DNA from: Nepenthes gracilis
Lineage: Eukaryota; Streptophyta; Magnoliopsida; Caryophyllales; Nepenthaceae
Direction of reading: 5' to 3'
Assembly (NCBI GenBank): GCA_033239525.1
Contig: BSYO01000003.1
Coordinates: 21,345,716-21,409,715 of the forward strand
Length of the DNA: 64,000 nt
Shown one piece after another: positions 1 through 11,355 of this stretch (position 1 is the first letter of the stretch; each line of letters begins with the position of its first letter). The notes below the pieces were generated by a model that saw nothing but the letters and a program-made list of their open reading frames with translations, made no database searches and was not told where the DNA came from. The translations under genes and the position numbers were made by a program.

Positions 1-212
1 TCCTGCCGTTTATTCCGGAAGATAACTGACTTGATTGTCGAAATATTTTCGGTGGTAGAACTTTCCACCGACCTCTGACCGCGTGTTTGTAATTTGTATT
101 GTGTAAGTTTCAGGTTATCAGCAACGAAAACCAAATCGAACCTAGATCGACCTGCAGCGGAAGATCCGAAGGCTCTCTAATCCGTACAAAACCAAGAACC
201 CGAGACGCAACA
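1..212 (+). repeat. 3' part of the 5' LTR of element 1
   Basis: Positions 1-212 match the end of the 3' LTR at about 12950-13152, including the gacgcaa-CA terminus at 205-212. The segment just after it (213-225) is a decayed version of the primer-binding site seen at 34799 in element 2, which resembles the complement of a tRNA-Asp 3' end. The LTR start lies outside the window. Confidence 0.8.
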
Positions 213-283
213 TTGACACCGTCTATAGAAACACGACAAAAAGTCTCAATTCCTACCTCGACATCCACTCTCTCACGAAGAAG

Positions 284-1810
284 ATAGTCAACGTTAGAAC
301 GCAGGCTAGTGCAGCTCCAAAAGACACCGCCACCCACGGCGATGAGCCCTCAGTGGGTAGCCATGTTGGCGAGCGCCCAGCGCCTAACGTGCATAAGTTG
401 GTGGCCGACGTCGATGATATGTGAAAAATGCCAGACGTGCACTCGAACGGGAACGCAGTGGGTTGGAGCCCCTCCTCCGAGGTCCCAGGCATCAACCTCC
501 AGGTGAGGAAGACGCTATGCAAGGGCCCCCAAGGCAGGGCCCAACGGGCCTGACGATGCCAAGGCCCTGGCGACCTTAGGCAGCAAGTCCCGGACAGCGG
601 CAAAAAGCCCTCCTAGTCAGGACGAGGCGGCAGAAAGCCCAGAGAGGTAAGATCCCTGCGATTCCCACAGTGACAGGAGGCCCACTGCCGGGCAAGAGGG
701 ATCTGGAGTGCATAGTCGCCCCGAGTGGACAGCCGTCGTGCCCTGCGCGACCCGCACAACAACTCGGAGCTTCACCACTTCATTAACACGAAGAGGAGTA
801 GTCCATCCCACAGATAGAGGAGAAGGTGGAGAAAATATGGAACCACCTGTTTAAGGGGGATTCTGGGTGATCCACGCTTGACCTGCGGAGCTTGTCGTTC
901 GCTACGGATATCTAGGCTCAGCAACTCTCCCTCAAGTTCAAGATGCCGACCCTGGATGGATATGACGGAAATACGGATCCGATGGATTGCTCAACTACTT
1001 CCGTATGCACTTGTCCCTCCACAGGGCGAATGAGGCCGTCATGTGCTAGTCTTTCCCCTGGTCCTCAAAGGGGACGCCCTACTTTGGTTCCATGGCCTCC
1101 CGCCGAACTCTATCTAGTCCTTCGACGAGCTCACTGATTGCTTTCTAAGTCAGTTTGCCTCCGGTAGGTGGGAAGAGAAGCAGCATTGGAACCTCGTCTA
1201 CCTCCACCAGAGGTCGGAGGAGAGTCTAAAGAGGTTCCTAACTCGCTTTATCACTCAAGGTCGCTGGATTCTCCAACTCTCCGACGAGATAAAGCTCAAC
1301 GCCATCATCACCACGTTGGTAACAGGGGACTTCTTCAAACACCTGGCGCACCAATGCCGCCAGACCTTTCGAGAAGCTGAGGCAATCGCTCGAGCCTCTA
1401 TTTCGGCCGAGGAGGCTAATGAACCAAAGAGACCCAAGCGCGTGGACCGCCAGGTGGATGGGCCGCTCGTTGGGAAAAAGAGGAATGGAGATGGCGGTTG
1501 CTTTCGGGAGTGCCGTAAGCAGCAACGGTCGAAGCTGAGCACAAGGAGGGAGTACAAACCGGTGTCTTTGATTCTCCTAAACGACACCTGCTCAAACATC
1601 TTGATACAAATCAAGGATAAAAGTTCTTAAAGTGGCCTAAAGCACCAAAGAACCTAGAGGCGGGAGACCAGACGAAGTACTGTCACTTCTATCGATCTTT
1701 GGGGCACAGTACAGAAGACCACCGGATCTTCCAGAAGGAAATAGAGGACCTGGTCTGCTGTGGGCACCTTACACAATTCCTGAATGGCTCGGGGCAGACC
1801 CCTAGAGCTC
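284..1810 (+). pseudogene. gag: gag of element 1 (broken)
   Basis: Capsid/nucleocapsid gene remnant. It aligns along its length with the gag of element 2: the start context at 284 reads ATA where element 2 has ATG (34865). The conserved stretch beginning MPTLDGYDG at 943 matches MPVLEGYDG of element 2, and the segment around 1290-1440 (DFFKHLAHQ, then AEEAN) matches DFFKHLSHQ and AEEANE. A zinc-knuckle-like motif (KYCHFYRSLGHSTED) lies near 1675-1720; its last cysteine appears to be replaced by histidine. Several stops and frame changes separate these blocks, so no full Gag can be made. Confidence 0.75.
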
Positions 1811-1959
1811 CTAAAGGGCTCAGGGCAAGCCCCTAGAGCTCCTTAAGGCGAACCCAGTGAGCCGTTGAGGAATCGTACTGCCACCATGTGATCATCATGA
1901 TTTGCAGCAAGCCGGCCAAGAATAGCAGGCAGGGGCAACATGAGCGCGCTTCTAGTAAC

Positions 1960-4500
1960 AAGAGGGCACGAGTAGAGGTTAGGGATGATGTCATAGCTTT
2001 AGTAGCGACGATATGATATGTGTAACATCCCCTCACTCTAATTCCCTTGTTGTATCAACTCTTGTTTTAGACGGTATAGTTGATTATTAGTTAAAACAAG
2101 TCTTTATTGATAATAGAAGCTCAAGAAATTTACTGTATCTCAATGTATTTTTTAAACTTTGATTAAAAAAGAAGCAAATGAGAACAGTCAAAGGACCCCA
2201 GTATGGCCTGAATAATGAGCCCATGCCCATACAGAGAAAAATCTAGCTAGAGGTCATGATGAGAACTTACCTATGCGTTGTCACACGAGTTGATGTTTCT
2301 TGTCGTTGGCCTACTGTTTGTCTACAACGCCATTCTGGGCAGATTATTCCTCACTACCTTTGGGGCTATAATGTTGATCCCTCATTTGAGATGAAATTTT
2401 TGACCCCATACGGAGTGGGAGAAGTGCTCGATGACTAGATGGTTGGATGGACATGCTATCTGTTCCAAGTCGCTCCTGCAGCGCTAGTCTGGCTGGCTGA
2501 GCACTTAGACTTTTGCAACATAATGACGGTATAGCAAGCCCAGTCGGGGGAAGCGACCGAGAAGGTCCCTCTAGACCCATCCAAACTTGAGAAGTGTGTA
2601 CAATTCGGTGGCTCCCTAGCAGCAGCGGACCACGACCAGCTGATAAACTTCCTTCAAAAGAACTTTGACATCTTCGTGTGGGCTCCAACCGACATGCCTG
2701 AGATACCGGTCGGAGTAATGGTCCACAAATTGAGTTTCAATCCCGGCCATAAGCTCGCCAAGTAAATGCGGTAGAACTACTCCGTAGAAAATCTCATAGC
2801 CGTAAGGGAGGAAGTGAAAAGGCTATTGGATGCTGGATTCATAAGGGAGGTCTAGTACCCGGATTGGCTGTCCAACATCATACTTGTGAAGAAAAGTAAT
2901 GGCAAATGACGAATGTGTGTCGACTTTACCAATGTAAATAAGGCCTATCCGATTTCAAACATTACATATCATTATCCACTTCCTCATAAATGCATCGAAA
3001 TTAAATATCCATGGTAAACTCCACGTGTCGATGACACGATAGTTTCTTGTAAAGTCTCATGGATGCCTATTCAACTTCTCAAAAATCCAAATTAGGATGG
3101 ATCAAACTCCGATATCACCTCGATGAGGAGCATACCTCTTTCATGACCAACCAGGGGACACAATACTACAAGGTCATGTCCTTCGACCTCAAGAATGCCG
3201 GAGCAATCTACCAGAGACTGGTGAACAAAATGTTCAAAGCCCTGATCAGACGAAATGTGGAGGCGTATGTTGATAACATGTTCATCAAAAGTAAAGCTGT
3301 CAGTGACCACGTTTGCAATATGGAGGAGACCTTTGAGGTGCTCCGGGTTCACAAGATGAAGCTCAACCCGTCCAAGTGTGCGTTCGGGATAACTTTTGAA
3401 AAATTCCTAGGCTTCATAGTGTCCAAGCGTGGCATTGAAGTGAACCCAAAAAAATCAGGGCTATCCTTGACATGAGCCCGCCGTGGACTATGAAGGAGGT
3501 CTAGAAACTTATGGGGTGACTTGCAGCCCTATCACGTTTCCTGTCCAAGTTCACGGAGAAGTACTTGCGGTTCTTTAAGGCACTTTGAGGAACGAAAGCG
3601 TTTGGATTCCGATGGACAGAAAAATGTGAGGTCACATTTCAAGAGATGAAAACATACCTCGTTATTCCACCCCTCTTATGCTCACCTTCGGAGGGCGAAG
3701 ATCTGTATCTCTACCTGGCGGTATCGAACACCGCCCTAAGTTCAGTGCTGATTCGAAAGCACGAAAGCGTGCAGCGACCCGTATACTATGTGAGCAAGGT
3801 ACCAACAGACGTAGAATCTCGCTATCCTCACACCAAAAAGATCACCTTGGCCCTCATCTACTCCGCACGGAAGCTGAGGCTGTACTTCCAGGCACATCGG
3901 ATCATGGTGCTAACCGACCAGTCCTTGAAGGTGATATTCCAGAAGCCCGAGACGTCTGAATGACTGTTCAAGTGGGCTATAAAGTTGGGTGAGTTTGATG
4001 TGGAGTTCCAGCCACGATCGGCCCTCAAAGGCTAGGCACTGGTAGACTTCGTCGTCGAGGCGGTGACCCCAACTCTAGATGCCCCGAACCACCCAGAAAG
4101 TCCGGAGGAACCAAGCGCTCCTGTGTGGGTCTTGAATGTCGACGGATCGTTTGCCCAGACACGCAGGTGGGCTTTGGTCGTGCTCACCACCCTGGATGAG
4201 ATGGAGATTAAGTACTTCGTCACGTTTGCCTTCCTTGCCACCAACAACATTACTGAGTATGAAACCTTCCTTGTAGGGCTCAGGCTGGCCAAGGAGTGTT
4301 CTGCAAAGGCTCCTGTTGTGTGCAGCAACTCGGAGCTGGTGGCGAACCAAATCCAAGGAGCTTTTGGAGCGTCGAACCCTCAGTTCACTAAGCACCTGGC
4401 CAAAGTAAAATCTTAGATCGTGGCATTTGAGAACGTCAAGATCAAGCACGTCCCTAGGACCAAAAACTAGAAAGATGACCAGTTAGCCTAGGGCTCGGCG
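1960..4500 (+). pseudogene. pol: pol of element 1: protease, reverse transcriptase, RNase H and second RNase H (broken)
   Basis: Protease lies at about 2085-2440; the active-site region reads VFIDNRSS, so the glycine of the usual DxGS is arginine. Reverse transcriptase runs from about 2690 to 3470. Its catalytic box at about 3268-3285 is YVDNM instead of YIDDM, so a metal-binding aspartate is lost. The Ty3-type RNase H follows (about 3480-4060) and has YLAVS where active enzymes carry an aspartate. Element 2 has the same loss, which suggests it is a lineage feature. The second, archaeal-type RNase H (about 4115-4500) keeps VDGS at its first catalytic position. Many stops (for example near 2765, 2855, 3500, 3590) break the frame. 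The stretch 2930-3060 is especially degraded. Confidence 0.8.
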
Positions 4501-5950
4501 GCTAAATCCCTAGAGCAATATGCCAGGAGCATGCGAGAAGTCCTCACCTCCCCGATTTATTACAGCCTTATTATTATTTAGGTATTATATATGAGCGAAA
4601 ATAGACAATTGGATGACATTATTTTTTTTATTTTATCATTATCAATAATATTTATTATTATTATTAAAGACGGGATGCTTCCCTTACCATAATATTTAAA
4701 CTTTTAAAGAGGCCAAGCGATTAAGGAAAATAGTAAAATTATCTAATGCAATCATCGATATTGGTAGGTTATATCGGCGAGATATCCAACTCCCTACTGT
4801 AAATGCTTATTAAAACTTAATTTACGATTTTGAAAGAAGCCGAATATGCGCTGAGTGAGGTTCACCTTGACATTTGTGGATCACAAATTAAAGGAAAAAA
4901 CCTCACGTTCAAGATCATGCGATAGGGTTTATTCTAGCCCATGATGAAGCAAGACACCATGGAATTCGTTAGGAAATGCGAAAGTAAAGCCGCAGTTGAC
5001 CACGTTCATGGGAATATGACCCATCTCAACCCGCCCAAGTGTGCATACGGATAACTTTGAAAAATTCCTGGGCCTGTGTCCCGGTGGTATTCCCATAGCC
5101 GTTTGTGGGCAATGGGGACTGAGACATCCTAGGGTCCGAACTTATGCCCTTGGCCTCCACGTTTCAGTTCAGGAAGTTCCTTATCGTTAGCATTGATTAC
5201 TTCACTAAGTGGATCGAGGCGACTCCCCTGGTATAGATTATCGAGCAGAATAAAACGGAGTTCGTCCGCCAAAGCATCGTATGCCGGTTCAGTATTTTCG
5301 ATGTCATAGTGACCGACAATGGAATCCAATTTACCAGCAAGCGATTCATCAAGTACTGTGTGAGCTTGCGTATCAGGCTGGTCTATGTATTCGTAGCATA
5401 TCCTTAAGCTAACAACCAAGTTGAAGTCATCAATTGAACGCTGCTATACGGGCTAAAGACCAAGCTGGAGGAAATAGGGAGCTCATGGGCCAATAAGCTA
5501 CCCTCGGTGCTCTGGTCATACCACACGACCCCGCGGGAGCCCACATGGGAGACGCCCTTCGTAGGGCTGCTACAAGGAGGTCTTGTTGTGGTAGTGACTG
5601 AGTCAGTGGGAATCCCGGCTGGAGTGTCAAACCTCGTGCTGACCCTTCCACCAACTTTGGAAGGCTCAAGGAATGCTTGGACATGCTTCTGAAGATCCGT
5701 GACGTGGGCCCGGCCGAGAATCCCTAGAGCGGCCTATCCAGAGCACGCGCGAAGTCGCACCTCCCCGACTACAACAAGTGGGTAAAAGCTCGCTCGCTCG
5801 AGATTGGGGACCTGGTCCTTCGGAGAGTAGGGGCAGCGGGAAAAGCCACCGGCATGAACAAACTCTTCCCAGGTTGGGAGGGGCCATTTCTTGTCTCAAC
5901 CAATTCTCGGAACAGAGGCATACAAGTTACACATTTGTGGACAATATGCT

Positions 5951-6505
5951 TGTAAAGTCCCAAGATCGGATGGGAGGTGAACGTAGAAATGCGTGCCTTA
6001 TAAAGGGCGTGGATACCTCTTCCATTGTGGGCCTCGCGTTTTGGGGCGGTGGATTGATTACTTCACTCTGCCAGAACAAACCGTGCGGGCTGCGTGTTGG
6101 CACTTCGGATTTCCGATGGACGCCGTAAGTTCCCCGGCCCAAAGCGGACAATATCCACAGAGCTGCGGATGCGCCGGGGACGTATTCGTAGATATCGAAG
6201 CCAACGATTGAAGGTGTGCGGCCGAGGACGCTAAAGTCCCCAAGGGGGAACTGGGCCAATGAGCTACCATCGGTGTCTGTAGAGTCCCACATCGGATGGG
6301 GAGGTGAACGAAGCGTGCCTTATAAAGGGCGTGGATACCTCTTCCATTGTGGACGCGTTTTGGGGCGGTGGATTCCGACATGCTTCCGGGAACAAAACCA
6401 TCTAAGAACGGACTTCGTGTTGGCACTACAACAAGTGGGTACGCTCGTAAGTTCCCCACCCAAAAGCGACAATATCCACAGTGCGGATGTGCCGGGGACG
6501 TTACA
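5951..6505 (+). mobile_element. TRIM-like mini LTR retrotransposon nested in element 1
   Basis: Two direct repeats of about 230 bp (5951-about 6186 and 6278-6505) flank about 90 bp of internal DNA. The repeats start TGTA and the second ends in TTACA. The insertion is flanked by a perfect 5-bp target duplication, ATGCT, at 5946-5950 and 6506-6510. Directly after the first repeat, 6190-6203 resembles the usual tRNA-Met primer-binding site (TGGTATCAGAGCC) imperfectly. The repeats resemble a very common plant LTR type that begins GTCCCACATCGG and has a TTATAAGGG-type box. There is no coding capacity. The internal part and parts of the repeats also resemble gypsy integrase sequence (see findings). 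Confidence 0.72.
6284..6326 (+). promoter_or_regulatory. USE-like plus TATA promoter signature in the TRIM LTR
   Basis: GTCCCACATCG at 6284-6294 fits the upstream sequence element of plant snRNA genes (RTCCCACATCG) at every position. TATAAA follows at 6321-6326, leaving 25-26 bases between them, close to the spacing of plant U6 (Pol III) genes. The first LTR has a damaged copy of the USE (GTCCCAAGATCG, about 5957-5968) and TATAAA at about 6000. Whether the signal is used is inference. Confidence 0.5.
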
Positions 6506-6758
6506 ATGCTAGTCCCTAGGACCTGGAAAGCGGCCAACCTCAAAAGGTACTACCAATAATCCGACCCTAATGACAAGTAAGGTCTACATACGCGATAAGG
6601 AATGCTTGTACACATATCGCATTTTCTATTAATGAAATTATTGCTTTTGTATCTTCGTGTGGTTGATCATATGAATGTATGCATGCTTGTTGTCTTAAGA
6701 ATGAAATGACCCATACTGCCCCTAAGTCAAGAGGACCTTCGTCCGCTTGTAAACCAAA

Positions 6759-7437
6759 ACCTTGGCTCCATGCCGAGCAGTCCTAGAGTAGTCGTGCGCG
6801 AGCTGTGGCCCCATGCCAAAGGGCCCAAAGCGACCACAAGACCTTGGCTCTGTGCTAGGTGGCCCTAAGCCATCGTGCGTGATCTTCGACCCCACGCCAA
6901 AGGGCCTTAACAGGCCACGAAACCCTGGCTCCGTGCCAGGCGGCCCTAAGTGGCCACACGCGATCTTCGGCCCCACGTCGAAGGCCTTAAGCGGCCACGA
7001 AACCCTAGCTCCATGCTAGGTGGCCTTAAGCAGCCACATGTGATCTTTGGCCCCACGTCGAAGGGCCTTAAGTGGCCACGAAACCTTGGCTCCATGCTGG
7101 GCGATCCCCACGCGATCAAACCTGAACGTCGATCTCGAACTGAGCGGCCCAAGCGGTCGAAACCCAATGCCTGGTGGCTTTGCAAGTCCCCAATACGCAG
7201 CCATCAAACCATAGAGGGCCCGAATGGCAATCGTGCTATGACCTTCTCAGGAGGAGAGAGCACCCTCAATTAATGACGGTCGTGGGCTAGAACCATGCGC
7301 ACGGGAGCAACGACGCCTTGAGCGGGGCTGAGTGCCAAAATGGTACTATGCGCAAAAAGGCCTAAGTCCCGGAGTTCGGCTGCTGTGGCCTAAAAACCCA
7401 GCTGGCCCTCATGTGGCTCAACTGGGCATGTGACAAC
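6759..7437 (+). repeat. About 81-bp tandem repeat and spacer after pol of element 1
   Basis: A unit beginning ACC(T/C)TGGCTCC.TGC recurs at about 6759, 6841, 6922, 7002 and 7083, a period of 80-82 bp, with 4-5 diverged copies. Each unit contains a GGCCCCACG..AAGGGCCTTAA stretch. The array is not seen at the matching place in element 2. 7115-7437 is non-coding spacer; about 7255-7310 matches 40845-40915 of element 2. Confidence 0.8.
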
Positions 7438-7439
7438 AT

Positions 7440-8072
7440 TTATCGCAAAGGACCGAACATCCCGCTACACACGAGATGAGACGACATCCTCAGACAAAGG
7501 ACGAGTACAACGCGAGAAGGCTCCAGATTCGAGCCTTGGCGACGATAGCTAAGGAGCTTAGCCATAGCTAGACAAATTGCAGGATGGTGAAGGATAATAG
7601 AAAATTGAAAGTACCAAGAGTTGAAGGAAATATTGCATTTTATTAATCTTGTATGATGAATAAAACAATGCCATGAACAAGCAACAAAGAAGAAGCTATA
7701 CAAAGGTTCCTCCAAGTAATCAGTGAGGCAGGAATCCGCAGAGCATCCATCATTCCTTGGATCAAGGATCCCCACGGGAACACCTGGGTATGCGGCAGAG
7801 ATGATTTGACGGCACAGGCGGATGCCATCGCAATATCTGGCCTCTAGGATCCGGGCCATCTCCTCTAGAGAAAGGCTAACCCTGAGGTCTTCAAAAGCAT
7901 GGTAGCTTAGGGTCTCTAGTTTGGAGATTCGGCCCTTGGCAACCCGAAGCTCTCTCGTCAGCTGCTCGACCTCTTGCCTCAACGTCGCGGTCTCCGCCTC
8001 CATGTGCTGGGCCACCTCCCGTTCAATATCCTCTTGGATCCGACGGAGGAGCTCGTCCAAATGGGAGGACAC
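7440..8072 (-). pseudogene. Antisense coiled-coil ORF 'B' of element 1
   Basis: On the strand opposite to gag-pol, this open frame of 210 residues starts MSSHLDELLRRIQED. It contains a heptad-rich coiled coil (about residues 5-60, many E/L/R) followed by the motif RYCDGIRLCR...GVPVGILDPRN at about residues 80-105. The same C-terminal motif occurs at 41318-41704 and 44025-44632 in element 2. The real end is probably near residue 125; beyond that the sequence loses similarity, and an AATAAA (TTTATT on +, 7639-7644) lies just downstream of that point. It probably continues the reading of the Transposase_28-like gene at 8647-9692. Function unknown. Confidence 0.6.
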
Positions 8073-8646
8073 CGCCTAAACGGTGTGCATTACTTCTAGA
8101 GCCTGCAGTGAAAAGATAGGGGATTGTGAGGAACTAGAAAAATTCAACAGACCCATCAACAAGAAGACGCAGTGCTCGGAGAAATCATACCTGAGCAAAG
8201 GACGTGATTGCGCTTTCGAGAAGTGATTACAAATGCGGACGCGTTCGGGGCTCTTGATGGCATGGCTGCCTCCTCCGTGCCTAGGGGCTCCGGCTGTCCG
8301 AAAGCCCCCTCCATAGGACTAGTTGGATCCAACACCGCCAGAGGTGGCGGGGTGGCGACGCGGTCCGGCGGTAACTCCGTCTCTCACTGACTGATCTCTT
8401 GAAGCACCGTAGTAGCGGAAGCATCGACGTGTCGATTCGGCGAGCTGACCTCCTCAATAGTAGCAAGATCTTGGGATAGTGGCTCAGCGATGCCCCAGAT
8501 GACACTCCTACGACCTCCGAAGTCCCCGCAGGCTCCGGTGCCTTCCCTAGGCCGTCCACCTTTGTGACTTCGGCAGACTCCAGTGTCCACTCCTGCACGT
8601 TGATCTCCATGATCCCGGTAGATTCTAGCGCTCCCATCTCCACCTC

Positions 8647-9692
8647 CTAAATGACCACGACGGACATTCCTTGTTGCCTAAGATCGAAGGAGGAACTCAG
8701 TGACAACTCCCCACTGGAGGCTAGCTCAACAAGGGGAACTCTATACTCCTCCAATGCAACGGCGGGAATCAGAGAGCGCCCTGTCGCTTCCTCCGATGAT
8801 GATAATTCTTGCCCCAACTCAAAGGTAGCGGCCCCAGCAGATGTGGCCGGCTCAGTGGTCAACCTTTGTGATCTCCGCGTAGAGGTACCTCTAACCATCC
8901 TCAACCTCTTCAAAGAAGCTTCCTCCTCTTCTTCCGAGAAGGACCCCAGAGACAGGGACAAGCCGCTCTCCCTTGGAACCTCCCCTGAAGGATCTTGGAG
9001 GATGAGGGCTCCAGCTTTCTTCTTCTCAACCGCTGCAGCACCCCAGCCACATGATGGCCCCCACTTGGTGGCGACGAAAGCATGGGAAGACAGATAAAAC
9101 CCCTGCTTTGAGAACAATGCCATATTCTTGCGAATCTGATTGAGTAGTGTCTTCTCCTTGTTTAGATCCTTCGGGCTTATCTCTCCCTAGAAGAAGTTGC
9201 TTATCGGACCTCATGTGTTGGGGATCTCCCAATCTACCGGTTCCTTCAAAAACAAAAAGCCATTCTTCCAGTTCTTAATCGAGTCGGGGTTCATCCCCCG
9301 AAATTGGAAGCCAACGCGCGGAGACAGCAATACCCAGTCCTCCGACTTGGAAGGCCGAAAGATCACCCTTACTGAGCTTGGTTCGATCGAGCAATTGCGG
9401 AGGTGGGCAAAGACACACATGGTAATCACATCTTGTCGATGACCCCATACAAATCAACCGGCGCCAAGAAGCGAAGCCCACCTTTTAGATGGTGCTCATA
9501 AATGGTGATAAAGCCCTCTGGGGGTGCATTAGCCTTCCCATCCTGACCAAGAGAACGGTAGGCCATTTCGCTAGGGATACTATACTCAACCATCAGGGCC
9601 ACAATAGTGCTCGTCGTCAGGACAGACTAGATGTTGCCAATCCTTTGGCGAATCGCACGAGAAGAAGGCAGATAGACTCTTTTCTTAGTCAT
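8647..9692 (-). pseudogene. Antisense Transposase_28-like gene of element 1 (broken)
   Basis: Reading the - strand from an ATG at about 9692, the frame contains PPEGFITIYEHHLKGGLRF, then after a frameshift FRPSKSEDWVLLSPRVGFQFRGMNPDSIKNW. These match 42971-43562 of element 2 closely and recall the plant family 'putative gypsy type transposon' (Pfam Transposase_28), from memory. The frame then runs into a Ser/Glu-rich acidic tail (about 8650-9060). A stop follows the first 18 or so residues, and there is a further frameshift near 9430. A TATA-like box (TATTTAA on -) lies at 9746-9752. 8281-8643 is an acidic, low-complexity continuation toward coiled coil B. Confidence 0.62.
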
Positions 9693-10142
9693 GGTTTTTC
9701 TAACTCAGAAAGACGCAAAGTATGGGAAGTAGGGGAAGGCATTGCTTAAATAGGCAACGGCTGGGAGCCAAATGAGTGTCGCATAGGAAATGTAATGGCT
9801 ACTCCAAATGATGGCTATGACACGTGCCGATTCAACAGCGTGCCGCAAGTTCCCTGAAATGGCTCATTATGTCACTTGACAAATTGCCATCCCACTATTG
9901 TTGCAGACGTCTATCGAAATCCTAGTAGTCATGCCAGCATTTAATGCGGCAATCCTGGCAATCTGGAATGGTGGTGGCATTCCTTCCATAATATGGAAAC
10001 ATAAGGAAGAACGAGACATTCACACGTCACGAATGAAAATAGAAGCATTGCTCAAATGGGCAACGAAATTTTATTAAATAATTTCACTATAAAAAGCTTT
10101 GTTACAAGAGGAAGGTGACCAGCCATCGTCGGATACAACTAC

Positions 10143-10817
10143 TCATCTCCTTCGGACTCTGAAGGATCGGAAGCCTCGAACTCTGTCAGCTCCAAACGTG
10201 TCCTGACGCAGAAGCCTAGTACTTCCAGCGAGGCTATCCTCCTGATCAGCCGGATGCCTTCCTGGAACCTTCCCTCTGGCAAGGGAGCCAGCTCCCCCGG
10301 CCTGATACTCGACCGCAGCTCCGCCTACCGCCGCGCGTGAGCATTATGTCCTTCCTTGAGCCGCGCTTGACTCCGCTCGAGCTCCTCCTGAAGAGCAACT
10401 ATCTGGTTCTGGGCTCCAATGTTAGCTTTGGCTAACCGCGACACTCTTGCTTCGGACTATGACCACGCTTGCTCAAAGCGAGCCGCTTGTGCCCGAGCTT
10501 GCTCGACCTCTCTTGCAGCGACCTGCACCTTGGCTTCGATGTCTTCCACCACCCTGAGGACGTGACTGAGCATCGGGCGGGCGCCTCCAAGCCTCTGGTG
10601 CTATGAGGAGGTGGACGCCCCATCCAATTCGAAGCCCAATGGAGCCCTCGAATCTCACCAGCTCGATAACGGAGGCCTCCGAATGACAGCCTCCCACGAC
10701 TGCCGCAGGAGAAGCAGCCTCATCATGAATCCTTAGGGACTGAGCGTCCCTCTCAAATTCATCAGACGATGATGCAGATTTAGAGGAGGAAGATGATCTC
10801 TCCATTAAAGTTGTCAC
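10143..10817 (-). pseudogene. Antisense coiled-coil ORF 'A' of element 1 (broken)
   Basis: The - strand starts MTTLMERSSSSSKSASSSDEF at 10817 with a Ser/Asp-rich head, loses frame around 10600, then continues as a long coiled coil (about 10180-10570) containing SEARVSRLAKANIGAQNQIVAL. This matches SEARVVRLADANVGAQGRILAL of the gene at 44025-44632. At least two in-frame stops (near 10455 and 10330) kill it. A TATA-like box (TATTTAAA on -) is at 10861-10868 and an AATAAA lies at 10070-10075 on the -. Function unknown. Confidence 0.58.
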
Positions 10818-11355
10818 AGTGAAGGAAGTAAGAAAAGGGCAACTGCAAGAAGATCAGCGCCTTTAAATAAGCAAGAGGTATGAAGTTTGGAGGGATTCTT
10901 GGCATTTAAATAGCCAAAAGACCCTCCATGGAACGACGTCGTTAGAGCAGTGGAGCACGCACAGTAACCAAGTAAGGTTTTACCACATGGCAGCACCCTG
11001 AAGCAACGCGCCTTTTCGCGGGAAGCCATTATGATGTGATGACCCCAGGCCTCCCTGCACAATAAATACGTCCACAATCTAATTTGATGTGACAACCGTC
11101 GGCACTGTTCTGCCCTCTAAGGCAAAACGGCCCAGAGACCTGTTTAGTTCTCGATCCTCCCATCGACGGTCCATTCCCTGACACGAGGGACGGACACCAA
11201 CCAGGGCGACTGACAGTCACCTGGCGTTCGGAACGAGCTAGGGTTCAAATGCGTATGATGACGAGACGGCCCAGCGACCCTTGAGTCATACCAAAAAGGA
11301 CATAAAGAGAAGAGCTTGGCAACATAAAAATGAAGATAAAGACTACTACTTTTAT

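Larger units (their letters stand above)
4600..6559 (+). pseudogene. integrase region of element 1 (broken, interrupted by a TRIM)
   Basis: Fragments align with the integrase of element 2: a decayed N-terminal zinc region (about 4840-5010), core motifs including DYFTKW (about 5190) and VTDNG-QF (about 5310-5330), the segment WANKLPSVLWSYHTT (about 5485-5530), and a C-terminal end PRTW..ANLKRYY (6512-6556). The first 250 bases (4560-4830) are interspersed with AT-rich runs. A piece of about 55 bases at about 5029-5083 matches the element's own RT instead of integrase. The TRIM at 5951-6505 separates the last codons; leaving it out, the flanks continue in a plausible frame. The gene is dead. 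Confidence 0.72.

Noticed and set aside
5925..5965. RT-like words FVDNMLVKS at the edge of the TRIM
   Set aside because: They look like an RT catalytic box, but the bases fit the integrase C-terminal frame plus the target duplication, so I treat the match as chance.
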